The position numbers and the translations under genes were made by a program. A DNA stretch of 51,280 bases from contig MNCI01000569.1 of the NCBI GenBank assembly GCA_015680685.1, forward strand, positions 560,529 through 611,808. The letters run 5' to 3'. The notes beneath the pieces were generated by a model. That model had not been told where the DNA came from. It did no database searches and saw only the letters and a program-made list of their open reading frames with translations. Within the stretch, counting starts at the first letter, position 1, and every line of letters starts with the position of its first letter. Positions 20,315 to 31,196 of the stretch are shown here, piece after piece. The stretch is from Gnetum montanum. Taxonomy: Eukaryota > Streptophyta > Gnetopsida > Gnetales > Gnetaceae.

Positions 20315-21108
20315 TGATGAGAAGCAAGTATGTTCAACACCCAACCATGCAAGTCTATGAGCATATGTGGTAGACCTTATTGTAATTTGTGGAAAGGCTA
20401 GGTTGAATATCTAGAGTGGTTGAGGTGGATTGCATGCCATTATCTTCCCAATCACCCTTGTAGTTAGATCATATCATATGATTAAATGTGGTTCAGACAT
20501 ATAATTATGATATTATTTATCTCATTGTTGTTATATATAGAAAATTACTAAAAATAAAAATATTCTAAATCAATAGATAACTATGTGTAAAATTAAGGTA
20601 AATTCCTAAGGTAATGAGCCCTCCATCACATTCCTAGACTTATGAGTTAATTGCTTAGGTGAACTTGATTAACTAACTACTAGGTGAACCAAGACAACTA
20701 GTAACTGGGATTACCAAGTTAATAATATCTAATTCTCAACGTCTCAATGCAATCATTCTGCTATTACCAATGCAAGATGAAATGTAGATGACAACATTTT
20801 ACAAAATTACTAATTAATTATGAGAAAGTAAATTGTAAGAAATGTAAATTTATGGTACTTTGAACTATTGCAATATGTCCAGAATCAATCTTGATTTTTA
20901 TCGTTGAATCATGGTTATATCCAATTATAATCACTCAAATAAAAACTTTGACAATTGATTTAGACACATGTTGTAGGCACTTGACAACTACTCCAATTTG
21001 TGTAAACAAATTGACAAAGTTCTACTATTATTTGACTAAGGTTGTCATAAATGTGCCTTTGCTTATGCATATATATAGGCATATAACTTTAATGTGTTGG
21101 TGCAACAT
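20315..21108 (-). mobile_element. LTR (probably solo), Athila-like family
   Basis: It starts on the plus strand TGATGAGAAGCAAGT, followed by CACCCAACCATGCAAGTC as in the other LTR ends. U5 contains TTGATTTTTATCGTTGAATCATG and CACTCAAATAAAAACTTTG (20880-20960). The TATA lies at about 21070 (minus CCTATATATATGC). The outer end near 21108 is degraded (minus AGATGTTGCACC). No primer-binding site follows the LTR end at 20314, so it is solo or a 3' LTR. Its array is almost erased. Confidence 0.6.
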
Positions 21109-21243
21109 CTAAAAATTACATTTTTTCAATCTATCACCTTTGAAATCACAAGTACATTGACACTAACTAATTTCAATCTTCTTCTACAATTGATAAGTAA
21201 ATTGATAGCTACACAAAGCCTTAAATAATCAAGTAAATAAATT

Positions 21244-21467
21244 TATGCAAACTTAACAATGAGGTGTTAGCCTAGTGGTACGGGTCTTGGCCTAGTAACC
21301 TCAAGTCACAGGTTTGATTCTACTAAGTAGTATTGAGTTATAAACTTCTATAAATCTTGGTGTTTACCTATGTTTCACTTATTTTGGGTTCCAATAACCT
21401 CAACCCCACCAACAAACCCTGCCCCCACCCAGGCTTGACCGAAGAAAAAAAAAGTTACGCAAACTTA
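21244..21467 (+). mobile_element. tRNA-derived SINE with 12-bp target-site duplications
   Basis: The body is 21256-21455. The A box TTAGCCTAGTGG lies at 21268-21279 and the B box GGTTTGATTC at 21311-21320, about 30 bp apart, in the order of a pol III promoter. A 3' part contains CTTGGTGTTTACCTA and CCTCAACCCCACC and ends in an A-rich tail GAAGAAAAAAAAAG. It is flanked by TATGCAAACTTA (21244-21255) and TACGCAAACTTA (21456-21467), 11 of 12 identical. A 5'-truncated relative is at 34530-34650. Confidence 0.85.
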
Positions 21468-21759
21468 TGAATTTAAAAAATTAAAACACACTTTTCCATT
21501 ATGTTAACTAGAATCTCTTATCAAATATGTGTCAATTATTTTGATTCCATTGTAACCCCTTCTTCTTATCTGTCATGACATTTATCCTATTTAACAATTA
21601 CTTACTCCATTTTAACTTATTTTTGCTTTCTTCTTTCAATTAAATTGAGTTGAGGTTGTGATAGTCATTATGAATGTAACATTAGTTGTGATTGTTATCA
21701 CAACTACATTGCAAGTTACAACTAAGATCACAATTGGTTAAAAAAGGTTGCTACATCAT
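21468..21759. other. No gene seen
   Basis: AT-rich sequence between the SINE and the LINE ORF1 relic. Confidence 0.4.
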
Positions 21760-23160
21760 AGTTGGAGAAAAGGATGGATTTGATGTTTCTCCAACAAATT
21801 TGATTTTTTCAATAGGTCTTAATGCTTCTTCATTGAATCTAATTTTCTTCAGCATATTTGGCTTTTCTCTTTTTAATTTTTCTCTAATAGATATGGTTTC
21901 TCTAGATTTCCTCTATGGGGGATTCTATATTACTCCCATCTTCCTCAACCAATGTTGAAATTTCTACTTCTTTTATCGATGTGGAAAATTCTGTTGATTT
22001 TCAAAATATCAATTTATAATCTCGTAAAAAAATTTGTGATGCCTTCTTCTAGTGATGTTGATGTAAGATACCTGATTTTATTCTTCCTGATGATTGATAT
22101 GAGTCATTGGTTATTAATATTTCATCACAATATGTGTTCATTCAAATTTTGGGTTAGCTATCTTGTAATCGAAGCTTCATTTCATAGTTAAATGATGTGA
22201 TTAAAAAACATGACATCCAAGTCCTTAATGTTAAGTATCATTCTTAGTTTTTTGCTTGTTGAGGTAGGTAATGCTTCGATGGTGCAATGTGTCCTAGATA
22301 TAGGATCTTTTATATATAAGCATGTAGTGTTGATCATTCATAAGTGGGCTCTAGATTTTGATATTCAATCTGAAGAATATGCTAAAGTTCCATTATTTGT
22401 CAAGTTACACAATCTTTCATTGATGTTTTAGAAAGTTGAGTAAGAAATTGTTAGTCTTGATTTTAGGAAGCATATGGAATCTATTTGTACAACTTTTGGT
22501 TTTTGTAGATGCTTTTTTGTTGAAATCAACCTTCTCAATTGTAAAAAGGAATTGGTATTACAAGCAGAAGGAAAAACTTATATTCAGCCAATTACGTATT
22601 AAAATCTTCTTAATTCTTGCAACTTTTTCCATTGTGAAGGATATTTATTTAATACTTGTCCTTTTCTACTTTAGAAAAGGGATTTTGAAGAAAAGAAAAA
22701 ATGTGTTGTAGTTAAAAATACAAAAAAAGCAATATGAAGTTGAAGATATGAAGAATTAAGTTAATGTCAATGATAAAAATGATCAAATGGCAATAAAGAA
22801 TCAAGAGAAAACAAAAGTTCATATGTATATTTTTATTGGTTCTAAAAAAAGTATTAAGCAACCTCGACAGATAGCTTGTAAGGTAGGTTTTTTCTTATTT
22901 GACAAGAATACTATTAACTTAAAGATTAAAACTAATGTCAACATGAAGGTTATAGTTGCTGGTAAAGATTCTCGACATAAGATCAATAACAAACAATGAG
23001 GTGAAGATCTTTCACAAGTGGTACCACTTTCTTGCTTTGATACAAATATTGGTATTAAGCCAGAACTCTCTATCTTGGATCCTTTTGCTATTTTAAGTTT
23101 ACGCATAAATGTTGAAAAGTGATGTAAATATTGTTAGGACAGGGGCCTTTTTCCCTATTA
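21760..23160 (+). pseudogene. LINE ORF1 relic, copy 1
   Basis: Across frames the plus strand reads the nucleic-acid-binding ORF1 protein of plant L1-type LINEs. It shows FFACEVGNASMVQC-like strands, then FIYKHVVLIIHKWALDFD and VPLFVKLHNLSLMFW (the W.V.l.nLP..fW block of DUF4283), then a zinc-knuckle-like C-x2-C-x4-H..C region decayed to FHCEGYLFNTCPF at 22630-22680. A charged tail follows. There are many frameshifts. The segment is clearly similar to 33180-34420, in the same orientation. Confidence 0.7.
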
Positions 23161-23867
23161 ACAATTAATTTTCTTCATTTGTTTTTTCAAAGTATCAATT
23201 ATAAGGCTATACATTTGAGTAAATAGTTCTAAAATTGAAATTTTTTTTCTTTCTATATATATATTATTGATGATATCTACTAGTGCCAAGCTTTGCTCAT
23301 CAATACTATTTTTTTTGGGAGTCTAACACCCACAATAAAAGTTACAATCATTTTATTGTAAATATCATAATTGAATTTTTACTCATGACATAATTCTAAC
23401 ACTATGTTGCCATTTTCATAGTTTTTTCTTTTCTTCTCTCATTATCAATTCTCAAAACCAGACACATCTTTAGACAATGATTAAATCCTCTATATCCTTA
23501 TCAAAACATTAGCGTTTCTAATTTCGGTCCAACAAGAGTTTTGATTTACAAAATTGGGACATGAAATTTTAAAAGATACAATACAAAGTGAAATCAACCA
23601 TGAATATAATAATAGAAGAACGAAAGATTTAGATTTAGAAAATAGATCATTAAAAACCATTCTTTTTTCCGCAGATGTGTAGCTACGCGATAGGAATTAC
23701 TATTTGGAATTACAAAAGAGTAGACTCTCGAGCGTTGTGATCTATCCTCATTGACAAGTCATGAAAGTAAGAAGGATGGCGATTCATAAGAAGTAAAAAC
23801 TTTGCTAAGAAATAGAGAAATTTTTTTAAGCATCAGGAATAAGGATGACCCTGAATTTGAGATTAAA
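23161..23867. other. No gene seen
   Basis: Low-GC sequence without recognisable coding or repeats, between the LINE relic and the PPR relic. Confidence 0.4.
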
Positions 23868-24799
23868 ATGGCACACAAGGTGTTTGACAAAATGCCTTGG
23901 AAGGATATAAAGCAACTGTTTGAGGAAATTCCCAGGAGGATTTCTGTGTCTTGGGATTGATTACTTATTTCTGCTTATGTGCAAAGGCAGCAGAGCGAGC
24001 GAGGAACGTTTGATGTTTGAGACTGGATTCATTCTGGACACTGCAACATTCAGAGAGCTTCATCAGGTAGTGGGTTGAATTGAAGGTGCTTTGTCTGTTT
24101 TGAGGATGATTCATGCCAAAACTGTTGAGTCATGGAATGCAGTTATCTTGGGATTAGTTTATCATGGATTAGGCTCAAAGGCTTTGGATGCTTTTGCAGA
24201 GATGCAGGAAAGCGGGTTGAAAGCCAATGACTGCACATTCACCTGTGTGAATGCTGGACTTGTGAATCAGGGCGTATCTATCATTGAAACTATGGTGGAA
24301 AATCTTTTAGTTGGAATCAGAAAAAGCATTTATGGTTATTAGGGATTGTTGGATAATGCAAAAAAGTTGAGGGTTGAGCCCATGAAAAAGGGATCTGAAA
24401 CGCTACCCAGTTGCAGATGGACTATGAACAAAAACAAAGTTCACAAGTTCAGAATAAGTGATAAAAATTGCTAGGAAATTGAGAGAATACATGCTGTGTT
24501 GGAGAGTTTGCATATTCAGATCAGACTTGCAGGATACGAGCAGGCTTAGATCGATATTCTTTTCCATGATGGGGGAGAAGAAACAGAGGAGAAATCGATC
24601 AATCAACACAGTGAAAAGTAGGCCATTGCTTTCTTGTGCTGCCCGGGCCATACGAATATTTAGGAGTTTTAGAAGGTGAAATGAGTGCACCTTACAGTGA
24701 AATTCATGACAAGGATTTTCAAGAGAGATCATTGTAAGGGATCAAGTTTGATTTCATCATTTTAAAAATGGTTCATGCTCTTGTGGAGATTCCTGGTAA
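23868..24799 (+). pseudogene. PPR-DYW protein pseudogene, 3' part
   Basis: It opens MAHKVFDKMPWKD (a PPR hinge), then LFEEIPRRISVSWD and ISAYVQRQ. An intact PPR run follows at 24110-24280: TVESWNAVILGLVYHGLGSK, ALDAFAEMQESGLKANDCTF. The E/E+ part has NKNKVHKFRISDKNC, IERIHAVLESLHIQIRLAGY; the DYW part has HSEK..AIAF, KFMTRIFKREIIVRD and FHHFKNGSCSCGDSW before TAA at 24797. Stops and frameshifts occur throughout, and about 300 codons remain of a usual 600-900. The terminal tripeptide is DSW instead of DYW. Intact members act in organelle RNA editing; this copy cannot. Confidence 0.85.
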
Positions 24800-24959
24800 T
24801 ATAGAGATTTCAAGTACATATGGTTTCTTTTCTGTTGAGGTTAGCATTAGAATTGAAGGTACCGTGGCTGAATTCTAATGTTTTTTTTCCATAAGTTAAA
24901 ATGGATGGATTTTTTATGCTGCCTTCTTTATGAAACTAAAACTGAAGTAGTTTTTTATT
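24800..24959. other. No gene seen
   Basis: Short AT-rich stretch between the PPR relic and the LINE relic. Confidence 0.4.
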
Positions 24960-26275
24960 ATGTCATTAGACCTGCAAGATCTATTAGACAGAGTAAATGT
25001 ACATAGCAGAATAAAGTTACCAAGTTTCGTTGTTGCCACATCAAATAGGTCTTTTAAGCTTTTAGTTGTAATTTGCCATTTGTGGTGACAATGCTCTAAG
25101 ATAGGACATTGCAGAAATATATGATGCTCATCTTCAATTACTCCCTAATTGCAAAGATGGCAGGTTCTCTCTTCTCATGGAGTTTTGATCCATCTACTTG
25201 TTTCAATTCTAAAATGGTGAGAGCCCAATCTTGCCTGGCTAATTTGGCATCATAGATGAAGGGATATAGGGACACATAAATAAATTGCTTTCTTGTTGAT
25301 GCCTCCTCTGATATCAATTAGGGAGAATTGTTTTTTACCTGTTGGAGTGTCCCATATGTGCAAAAGTGTCTTATCTTTAATACTCTTACATAGCTATTTT
25401 GTAGCACAATGAAGAATCTTTTCCTCAATGTTCCATTTTTTGAGCTAGATCATTCCCTTATGGGCCACCCTTTTTGTTGTGTAGCTACTAAGATTTCCTT
25501 TGAAAAGTTAGTCATTGTGCAGCAAGAGAGTCTATAGACATATGAAACAAATTGACAAAGGGCTTCTATCTCTAAGGGCATCATATCTGCTTCTAGAAGC
25601 AACAAATTATATTGTACTTGTTTTTTAACTTGAAATTCTTCCAGCAAAAATGCTTCTAAACCTCTTTTATTTTTATCTAATATTTACTAGCAAGCAATAG
25701 GCCCCACACAACACACCCATGCAAAAGAGTTGGTTGCACAATAGAGTAAAACTATTGTCTTTTGATTTCCTAGGCAAAAATAGCTTCCTTTTTACATTTG
25801 CTTTTATAGTCAAATAAGATTCTCAAACCACTTGCAATCCTTTGTTTGATGCAAACCTCCCAAGAGAAAGATTCAACCTAAGCTATCTATAATTTGGGGC
25901 CATATGTATTTGATCTGTACCAATAGTAAAAGAATAATCATGATTTCTAGTGCCACACACCATAATTTTGGTTTTTTGCACATTACCTTTCATTCCAGAC
26001 GTATTGGCAAAAATCATTTAGAACAATAAGCATTTGTTGCAAACCTTCTTTAGATTTGGAGATGACACCTACATCATCCACATACAACAAGAGGCTTATA
26101 AGATGATCATTAATTTTAATAGAGCATTTACCTAGAACTTTAAGCATCCACTCCTCTAGTTCATAAAAAAATGCCAAAAAGTGTAGAGGAAAGAGGACAA
26201 CCTTGTTTCACCCCAATATTACTATGCAGTAAAACACTTTTGTGTAAGTCCTAATTTGCAATCTGTATATATGCC
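24960..26275 (-). pseudogene. LINE ORF2 relic, RT palm to C-terminus
   Basis: The minus strand from 26270 reads NIGVKQGCPLS.TLFGIF, then ELEEWMLKVLGKC, HLISLLLYVDDVGVISKSKE, GLQQMLIVLNDFCQ and QKTKIMVCG-like bases. These are the RT motifs of an L1-type LINE; the usual (Y/F)ADD is YVDD here. Further down come a CATNSFAW.CCVGP-type block and FQVKKQVQYNLLLLEADMMP, LEIEALCQFVSYVY, the conserved C-terminal region. Stops and frameshifts are frequent, and the endonuclease half is absent. Confidence 0.8.
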
Positions 26276-27418
26276 TCTTTATAGCTGAAGGAAAAGGTCG
26301 CATGCAATTTCACAGTTTTTGTTTGGTTACATTGGCATATGTATATATGTCGAGGAAGCCAAAATCATGTTGTTAAACAGTTTGTTGCAATGAAGTTATA
26401 GTTTCTGCTTGATTTAGACAGGTTACATGAGCATTAACTATTTATTCAATTTTATGAGAATTTTCCATTATTAATTTTTTTTGGTCAGAAGGAAAAATCA
26501 GCAATCACACTTTTATAATGCATAAATAAAATCACATATCTATTATTAAATAAAATTCCAAGACCCTGCCTTGGTGGATTGAGCATTGAGCCTCTTAGGA
26601 ATGATCCTTACAAAGAAAAGTCAGCGATCACACTATGTTAAATTGCTGCAATCAATTTTTATAATGCATTAAATAAAATCAAATATCTATTATTATAGTG
26701 CACTTAATAAAATCAAAGTGCTAAAGTACAACAGCAAATTCTGCTTTTTTCTATGCAGTTATTCCTTGTAGCATTGGCTAGCATTGACTAGAAACTACAA
26801 AGGGGTCATGATGATGTATTTGTACAGGTGGGCATACCCAATCTGATGAGCACTTTACATCAAAAGGCTGGGCAGGTGTGGACGGTTGCACAGGTAATTT
26901 GATTCCAAACAACCATTGGCAGGCACATTCTAACAAGTGGTTCTATATTGGAGAATTACTAAATATGATGTTTTAACTGTTATGAAAATCTTTCTCTGTA
27001 AACTATTTAATAAGACTATACATATACATGAAGGAGTCACTCCTCAAATAGGCTATTGTCAGTTGGAGGCTAGAACGTTAAGTCTAACATTGCTATTTTC
27101 AGGTGGATGCAAGGCAATTGAGATTATTTATTAAGTAGCAAACGGCACGAAAGAGATTACAACGTATCATCTAACCTCGAAAAATGATTTTAGTCATGTT
27201 ATCTTATTTACAGTATAATAATTAGGAATCACAAATTCTGAAATGGTCTCTGTTACACTTTACTAAACTTGAAATTAAATTCGGTAAATAGCTGCAAGCC
27301 TGCAAACGTATTTTAGTTGATCAGAAGCATAGAATAGATACAATAAAATCATCAGAACCTTCACTAGTACCTCCAGGTATGCTTACTACATTGGATCTTG
27401 AGAGCTTTGGGATTACTT
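26276..27418. other. No gene seen; 3' flank of the receptor-like gene
   Basis: AT-rich. A short duplicated phrase AATAAAATCA(A/C)ATATCTATTATTA occurs at about 26526 and 26672. Nothing else is recognised. Confidence 0.45.
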
Positions 27419-29923
27419 TCAAATTAGGTACGTTTCAAGGAAACTTGGGAAAACATCCCAGTGAAAATACAAATACAGAACAATTGTTGACCCATATGAA
27501 AGCCCAAATCCAAGTCCCACTGCCATCAGTGACACATGTTCATCAAGCCAAGTCCACCACCCGTTGTTGGTTTTGGTCTTCATTACTGGTTTGCTTGACT
27601 CTGATTTTGTACATGATATGGTTGTAGGAGACCCACACAAACATTCATTTTCTGCAAAGGAACTTTCATTGAAGGTGGTAAATTGTGTGCTGAAGGGAAT
27701 TCTTCCACATAACCTGTTATGCGAAACATTGAAAACACTTAAAAAGTTCAGGGACTGCAGCTGCATTGGAATTTTCCCAGACAATTGGTTGTATCTTAAA
27801 TCTAGAGCTTCCAACACTGACAATTTTCCAATGGATGAAGGAATATGGCCAGTTAACATGTTATAAGATAAATTGAGCAACCTCAAGGTAGTGAGATCTC
27901 CAATGCTATATGGAATCTCACCTGTGAGATTGTTTCTTGACAAGTCTATAACATTGTTACCAGGTGTTACAGGCACGTCATCAAGTTCTAGCCCTTTTTC
28001 AGTCAACATCACTTTCATATTCTCTATTTTAAATTTCTTTTCTGGTGTGTGATATTTTGAGAAGTCGTGTGAGTATTTGAGATTGAAAATCTTCTGATGG
28101 TAGTCTGTGCTATTGGCTGATTGCCGGAATTGCTTGAGCATTTGGAGCTGGAATGGAATATTGCCATGAAACTGATTGTGGGAAAGGTCCAACATTTGCA
28201 GCTTTGTGAAATTCACTACCCATGCAGGAATGTTTCCTTTAAGCATATTATAGCCTACATTTATCACTGTGAGGTTATACATTTCCTGTAAATAATTTGG
28301 GAGAGAGCCATTAAGCAGATTCCTCCTAACATCCAACACTGTGAGATTCTTACAATTGGCCAAAGAATTTGACAAAGATCCGCTCAAATTATTCATGTAA
28401 GCAGATAAAACGACGAGGGAAGATGGAAATGTTGCAGGAAGCCTACCATGGAAGCTGTTGTTCCCCAGGTACAAATACGACAGCTTCTTGCATTTGCGTA
28501 CAGATGCCGGGATACTGCCGCTGAGTTTGTTTTCAGAAACATCGAGGGACACCAAATTTACCAGGTTTCCAACATTCGTTGGGATTTGCCCAGTTAGCTG
28601 GTTTCCTTTTAAACTTACATAGGCTAGCTTGACCATTTTACCTATACAACTTGGAATGGAGCCATTGGCGTTTGAATCCTCCACCGTTAAATATTTCAGG
28701 CGTGTTAAACTACACATTTCTTTTGGCAAGGCTTCCAACTTTTGTGATGCTATTCTCAGCTCAACCAGATTGTTGAGCTTCCCTATGAAATCTGGTATTT
28801 TGCTGGTGTTTAGCTTCAGTATATGTAGTTGGGACATAGAGCCAATACAGTTTGGTATTGCACCATGATAGCCGGTATACAATGTCAACTCTGTTACCCG
28901 TTTCAGGTGGCACAAGGTTGCTGGAATCTTGCCTGTGATGGAATTTGAATGTATGCTTAATGTGGTGAGCCGGTTCAGCTTCTGTAATTCTGAAGGAATG
29001 TTGCCTGTCAGCCTGTTTGCCTTCAAGTATAAGTCTCTCAAGTTTTGAAGATTTCCAAGCTGTCTTGGAATTGGACCTGTAAAGAAGTCTCCTCGTAACC
29101 ATAGAGACACAAGACGCGACATATTTCCTAAGAAAGGAGGAATTGAGCCATTGCCACCACTGAAATATACACCAAGATGCTTCAACTTCTTGAGTTTAGC
29201 AAGCTCGCTTGGAATATTTCTGTTCAGCCTGTCTACACGCAAAAACAAGTCGTACAGTTTGGTAAGATTTCCCAGCTCTGGCGGGATAGCACCGCCAAAG
29301 CTTCCCAACAACGCTAGCTGCTCGAGATTTGACAGACCTCCGAGCCATGATGGTATAGGTGAAAGCTGATTCCCATATAAATTTATAGCCAATGTTTTCA
29401 GGGAAGAACAATTCATGAGGGATCCAGGAATGGGGGATCCAAGAATGGGGCCTCGTAATGATGGAATCAACAGATTTAAATATTGTAACCTGCGAAGCTG
29501 ACCAATTTCTGATGGGATAGGTCCTGACAAGCTATTTCCCGAGAGATCTAAAATGGATAAACATGTGAGATTGGAGATGAAGGGGGAAATCACACCTGAC
29601 AGTTTGAAATTGCTCAGGCTCAACGAATCCACTCTGGTCGATCCTACTTTATGGCAATCAACTCCAGCCCAATCCCAACAGACTTTATCCATGTTGTGAT
29701 GGGTCCAATTGCAAAGCAGGTTATAGGGATCATCTGTAATTCCTGCCTTGAATTGGAGCAGAGCTCTGGCATCGACATCTGTATTATTTGAGGAGGATGA
29801 TGATGATGCAGCAGCAGCAGAGGCAACTCCAACGAGAAGAGGAAACAGATGCAATAAACTACGAAACACTGTCATCGCCACCGCTGCACTCGCTCTTCTC
29901 TGCACCGCCATTGTCAGGGCCAT
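27419..29923 (-). CDS. LRR receptor-like protein (RLP), intact, 834 aa
   Basis: An uninterrupted, intronless frame starts with MALTMAVQRR. Residues 1-38 form a signal peptide (hydrophobic SLLHLFPLLVGVASAAA), followed by a Ser run. The N-terminal LRR cap has Cys71, Cys82 and Cys90 (CNWTHHNMDKVCWDWAGVDC). About 20 plant-type LRRs (LxxLxxLxLxxNxLxGxIP) fill residues 95-598, a non-LRR island with Lys/Tyr residues spans about 599-655, and four more LRRs reach 740. A C-terminal cap (Cys761, Cys763, Cys771), a Lys-rich stretch and GWWTW come next. One membrane helix lies at about 796-820 and the tail is only 14 residues. No kinase is present, so this is an RLP that would signal with partner kinases at the plasma membrane. 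Its ligand is unknown; immunity and development are both possible. A 15-bp in-frame tandem duplication (29420-29449) gives PILGS-PIPGS. Minus-strand CGTATTTTTAGG near 29985-29995 is a weak TATA candidate. Confidence 0.95.
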   Translation of the reverse strand: MALTMAVQRRASAAVAMTVFRSLLHLFPLLVGVASAAAASSSSSSNNTDVDARALLQFKAGITDDPYNLLCNWTHHNMDKVCWDWAGVDCHKVGSTRVDSLSLSNFKLSGVISPFISNLTCLSILDLSGNSLSGPIPSEIGQLRRLQYLNLLIPSLRGPILGSPIPGSLMNCSSLKTLAINLYGNQLSPIPSWLGGLSNLEQLALLGSFGGAIPPELGNLTKLYDLFLRVDRLNRNIPSELAKLKKLKHLGVYFSGGNGSIPPFLGNMSRLVSLWLRGDFFTGPIPRQLGNLQNLRDLYLKANRLTGNIPSELQKLNRLTTLSIHSNSITGKIPATLCHLKRVTELTLYTGYHGAIPNCIGSMSQLHILKLNTSKIPDFIGKLNNLVELRIASQKLEALPKEMCSLTRLKYLTVEDSNANGSIPSCIGKMVKLAYVSLKGNQLTGQIPTNVGNLVNLVSLDVSENKLSGSIPASVRKCKKLSYLYLGNNSFHGRLPATFPSSLVVLSAYMNNLSGSLSNSLANCKNLTVLDVRRNLLNGSLPNYLQEMYNLTVINVGYNMLKGNIPAWVVNFTKLQMLDLSHNQFHGNIPFQLQMLKQFRQSANSTDYHQKIFNLKYSHDFSKYHTPEKKFKIENMKVMLTEKGLELDDVPVTPGNNVIDLSRNNLTGEIPYSIGDLTTLRLLNLSYNMLTGHIPSSIGKLSVLEALDLRYNQLSGKIPMQLQSLNFLSVFNVSHNRLCGRIPFSTQFTTFNESSFAENECLCGSPTTISCTKSESSKPVMKTKTNNGWWTWLDEHVSLMAVGLGFGLSYGSTIVLYLYFHWDVFPSFLETYLI
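29420..29449 (-). repeat. 15-bp in-frame tandem duplication in the RLP gene
   Basis: GGATCCAGGAATGGG is followed directly by GGATCCAAGAATGGG, one mismatch in 15. On the coding strand it adds five residues (PILGS then PIPGS) within an early LRR and explains its irregular length. Confidence 0.85.
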
Positions 29924-29989
29924 GATCTGGGATTTGATACTGCTTTGCTTTTCTCAGGGACTACTCTGTGATGAAATTTGCCGTGCCTA

Positions 29990-31196
29990 AAAATACGGGT
30001 AAAGGTGCCCAGTTCTTCGACAAAAGTCTAATTTTCTTTGGAAGGAAAAAGAGAGAAGAGTTTGATCAATGGCTGGTCAATACCGTAATTAACGAGACAG
30101 CCAAGTGACGAAGACTGAAGTATTCAAAGTCTGAGCAGGCATTTACGTTGAGGGTCGTTGGGTAGATTCATTGCAGTAATGGCACCAAGGTCAACGCTGT
30201 CCTTTTCGAAATTAAATTAAGCAAATGTACGACTAATGATTCTTCCTTTACCAGGAGACGCTTCTTTCATGGCAAAAGATTTAACGTTTTGAAGTTGGTA
30301 AAACTTGACCTCAACGTACTCGTTTTTAAATTATATGTGCAGAATATTTTCAATTAAATGTATACTTGGATTTAACATATAAAATGCAAAGCGACAGACA
30401 TCACTTAAATTTATGCATAAAAGTTAGCTTAGCTTACCTTTTTATTTCCTACATTTCAACAAAATGTACTTTTAGAAGGTTTTAGTCAAATCAATTTCAA
30501 TAATCTTTTAATGATTAAGGAAAAACAAATATTTGTTCGTTAGGTTTCATAGGAAACTTGTTGATTTAGATGCTTTTTAAATGGTTTTTCATAATAAAAA
30601 ACATCAAGGAAGTCTATGTATTGGAGACTATATGCTAGATCTTCAAAATGAATAGAATGTTCAAAATATTTTAACTACTAATAATTCTTTTGCAACTATT
30701 GGTCAAAATATGAAAATAATCTCTTGATAATGTTAATTCTATTGACAAGGTAAGGGCCTCCTCCCCCTCCACCCAATGTTGATATTTTTATGGAATATCC
30801 AATTTCCTACTTTAGAGGGGATGTTTTTAAAGATTTATATTAAGGATGAAAACTTGAAAAGACATGTCCAAAACTATTAGGTCTTTCCTTTTTGTTGATT
30901 TGGAGTTTCTCCTCTTTGCAGTCTTGCTTTTGTACTTTGAATTTTTACTTTCAATTTACAAATAACATACCAAACTAACAATGCACTTGCCAATATAGCT
31001 ATATTCTTATTAACAATGTTATTAGTATTTTACTTCAATCACTTTATTTTATCTATTTTAGATCTCAATATTATTATTATGATGAATTCAAATGATCATG
31101 AAATTATAATTATAGTTATATAACCAATTAAATTTAGATATGATTTGAAAATCTGGAATGTGCAAAAGAGAGATCCCTTAAATATATTGATTTTGA
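29990..31196. other. No gene seen; upstream region of the RLP gene
   Basis: The first 250 bp are less AT-rich and probably hold the promoter of the minus-strand RLP gene. Further out, 30550-30960 has CCTCCACCCAATGTTGATATTTTTATGG. This is faintly like the start of the LINE ORF1 relics, but too weak to call. Confidence 0.4.

Noticed and set aside
22819-23106. 95-codon minus-strand frame
   Set aside because: It lies antisense to the LINE ORF1 relic and has no recognisable motif.
27564-29411. Open frames opposite or overlapping the RLP gene (for example 28761-29102 minus, 27564-27866 plus)
   Set aside because: They are other-frame shadows of the LRR coding sequence, with no independent motif or codon pattern.
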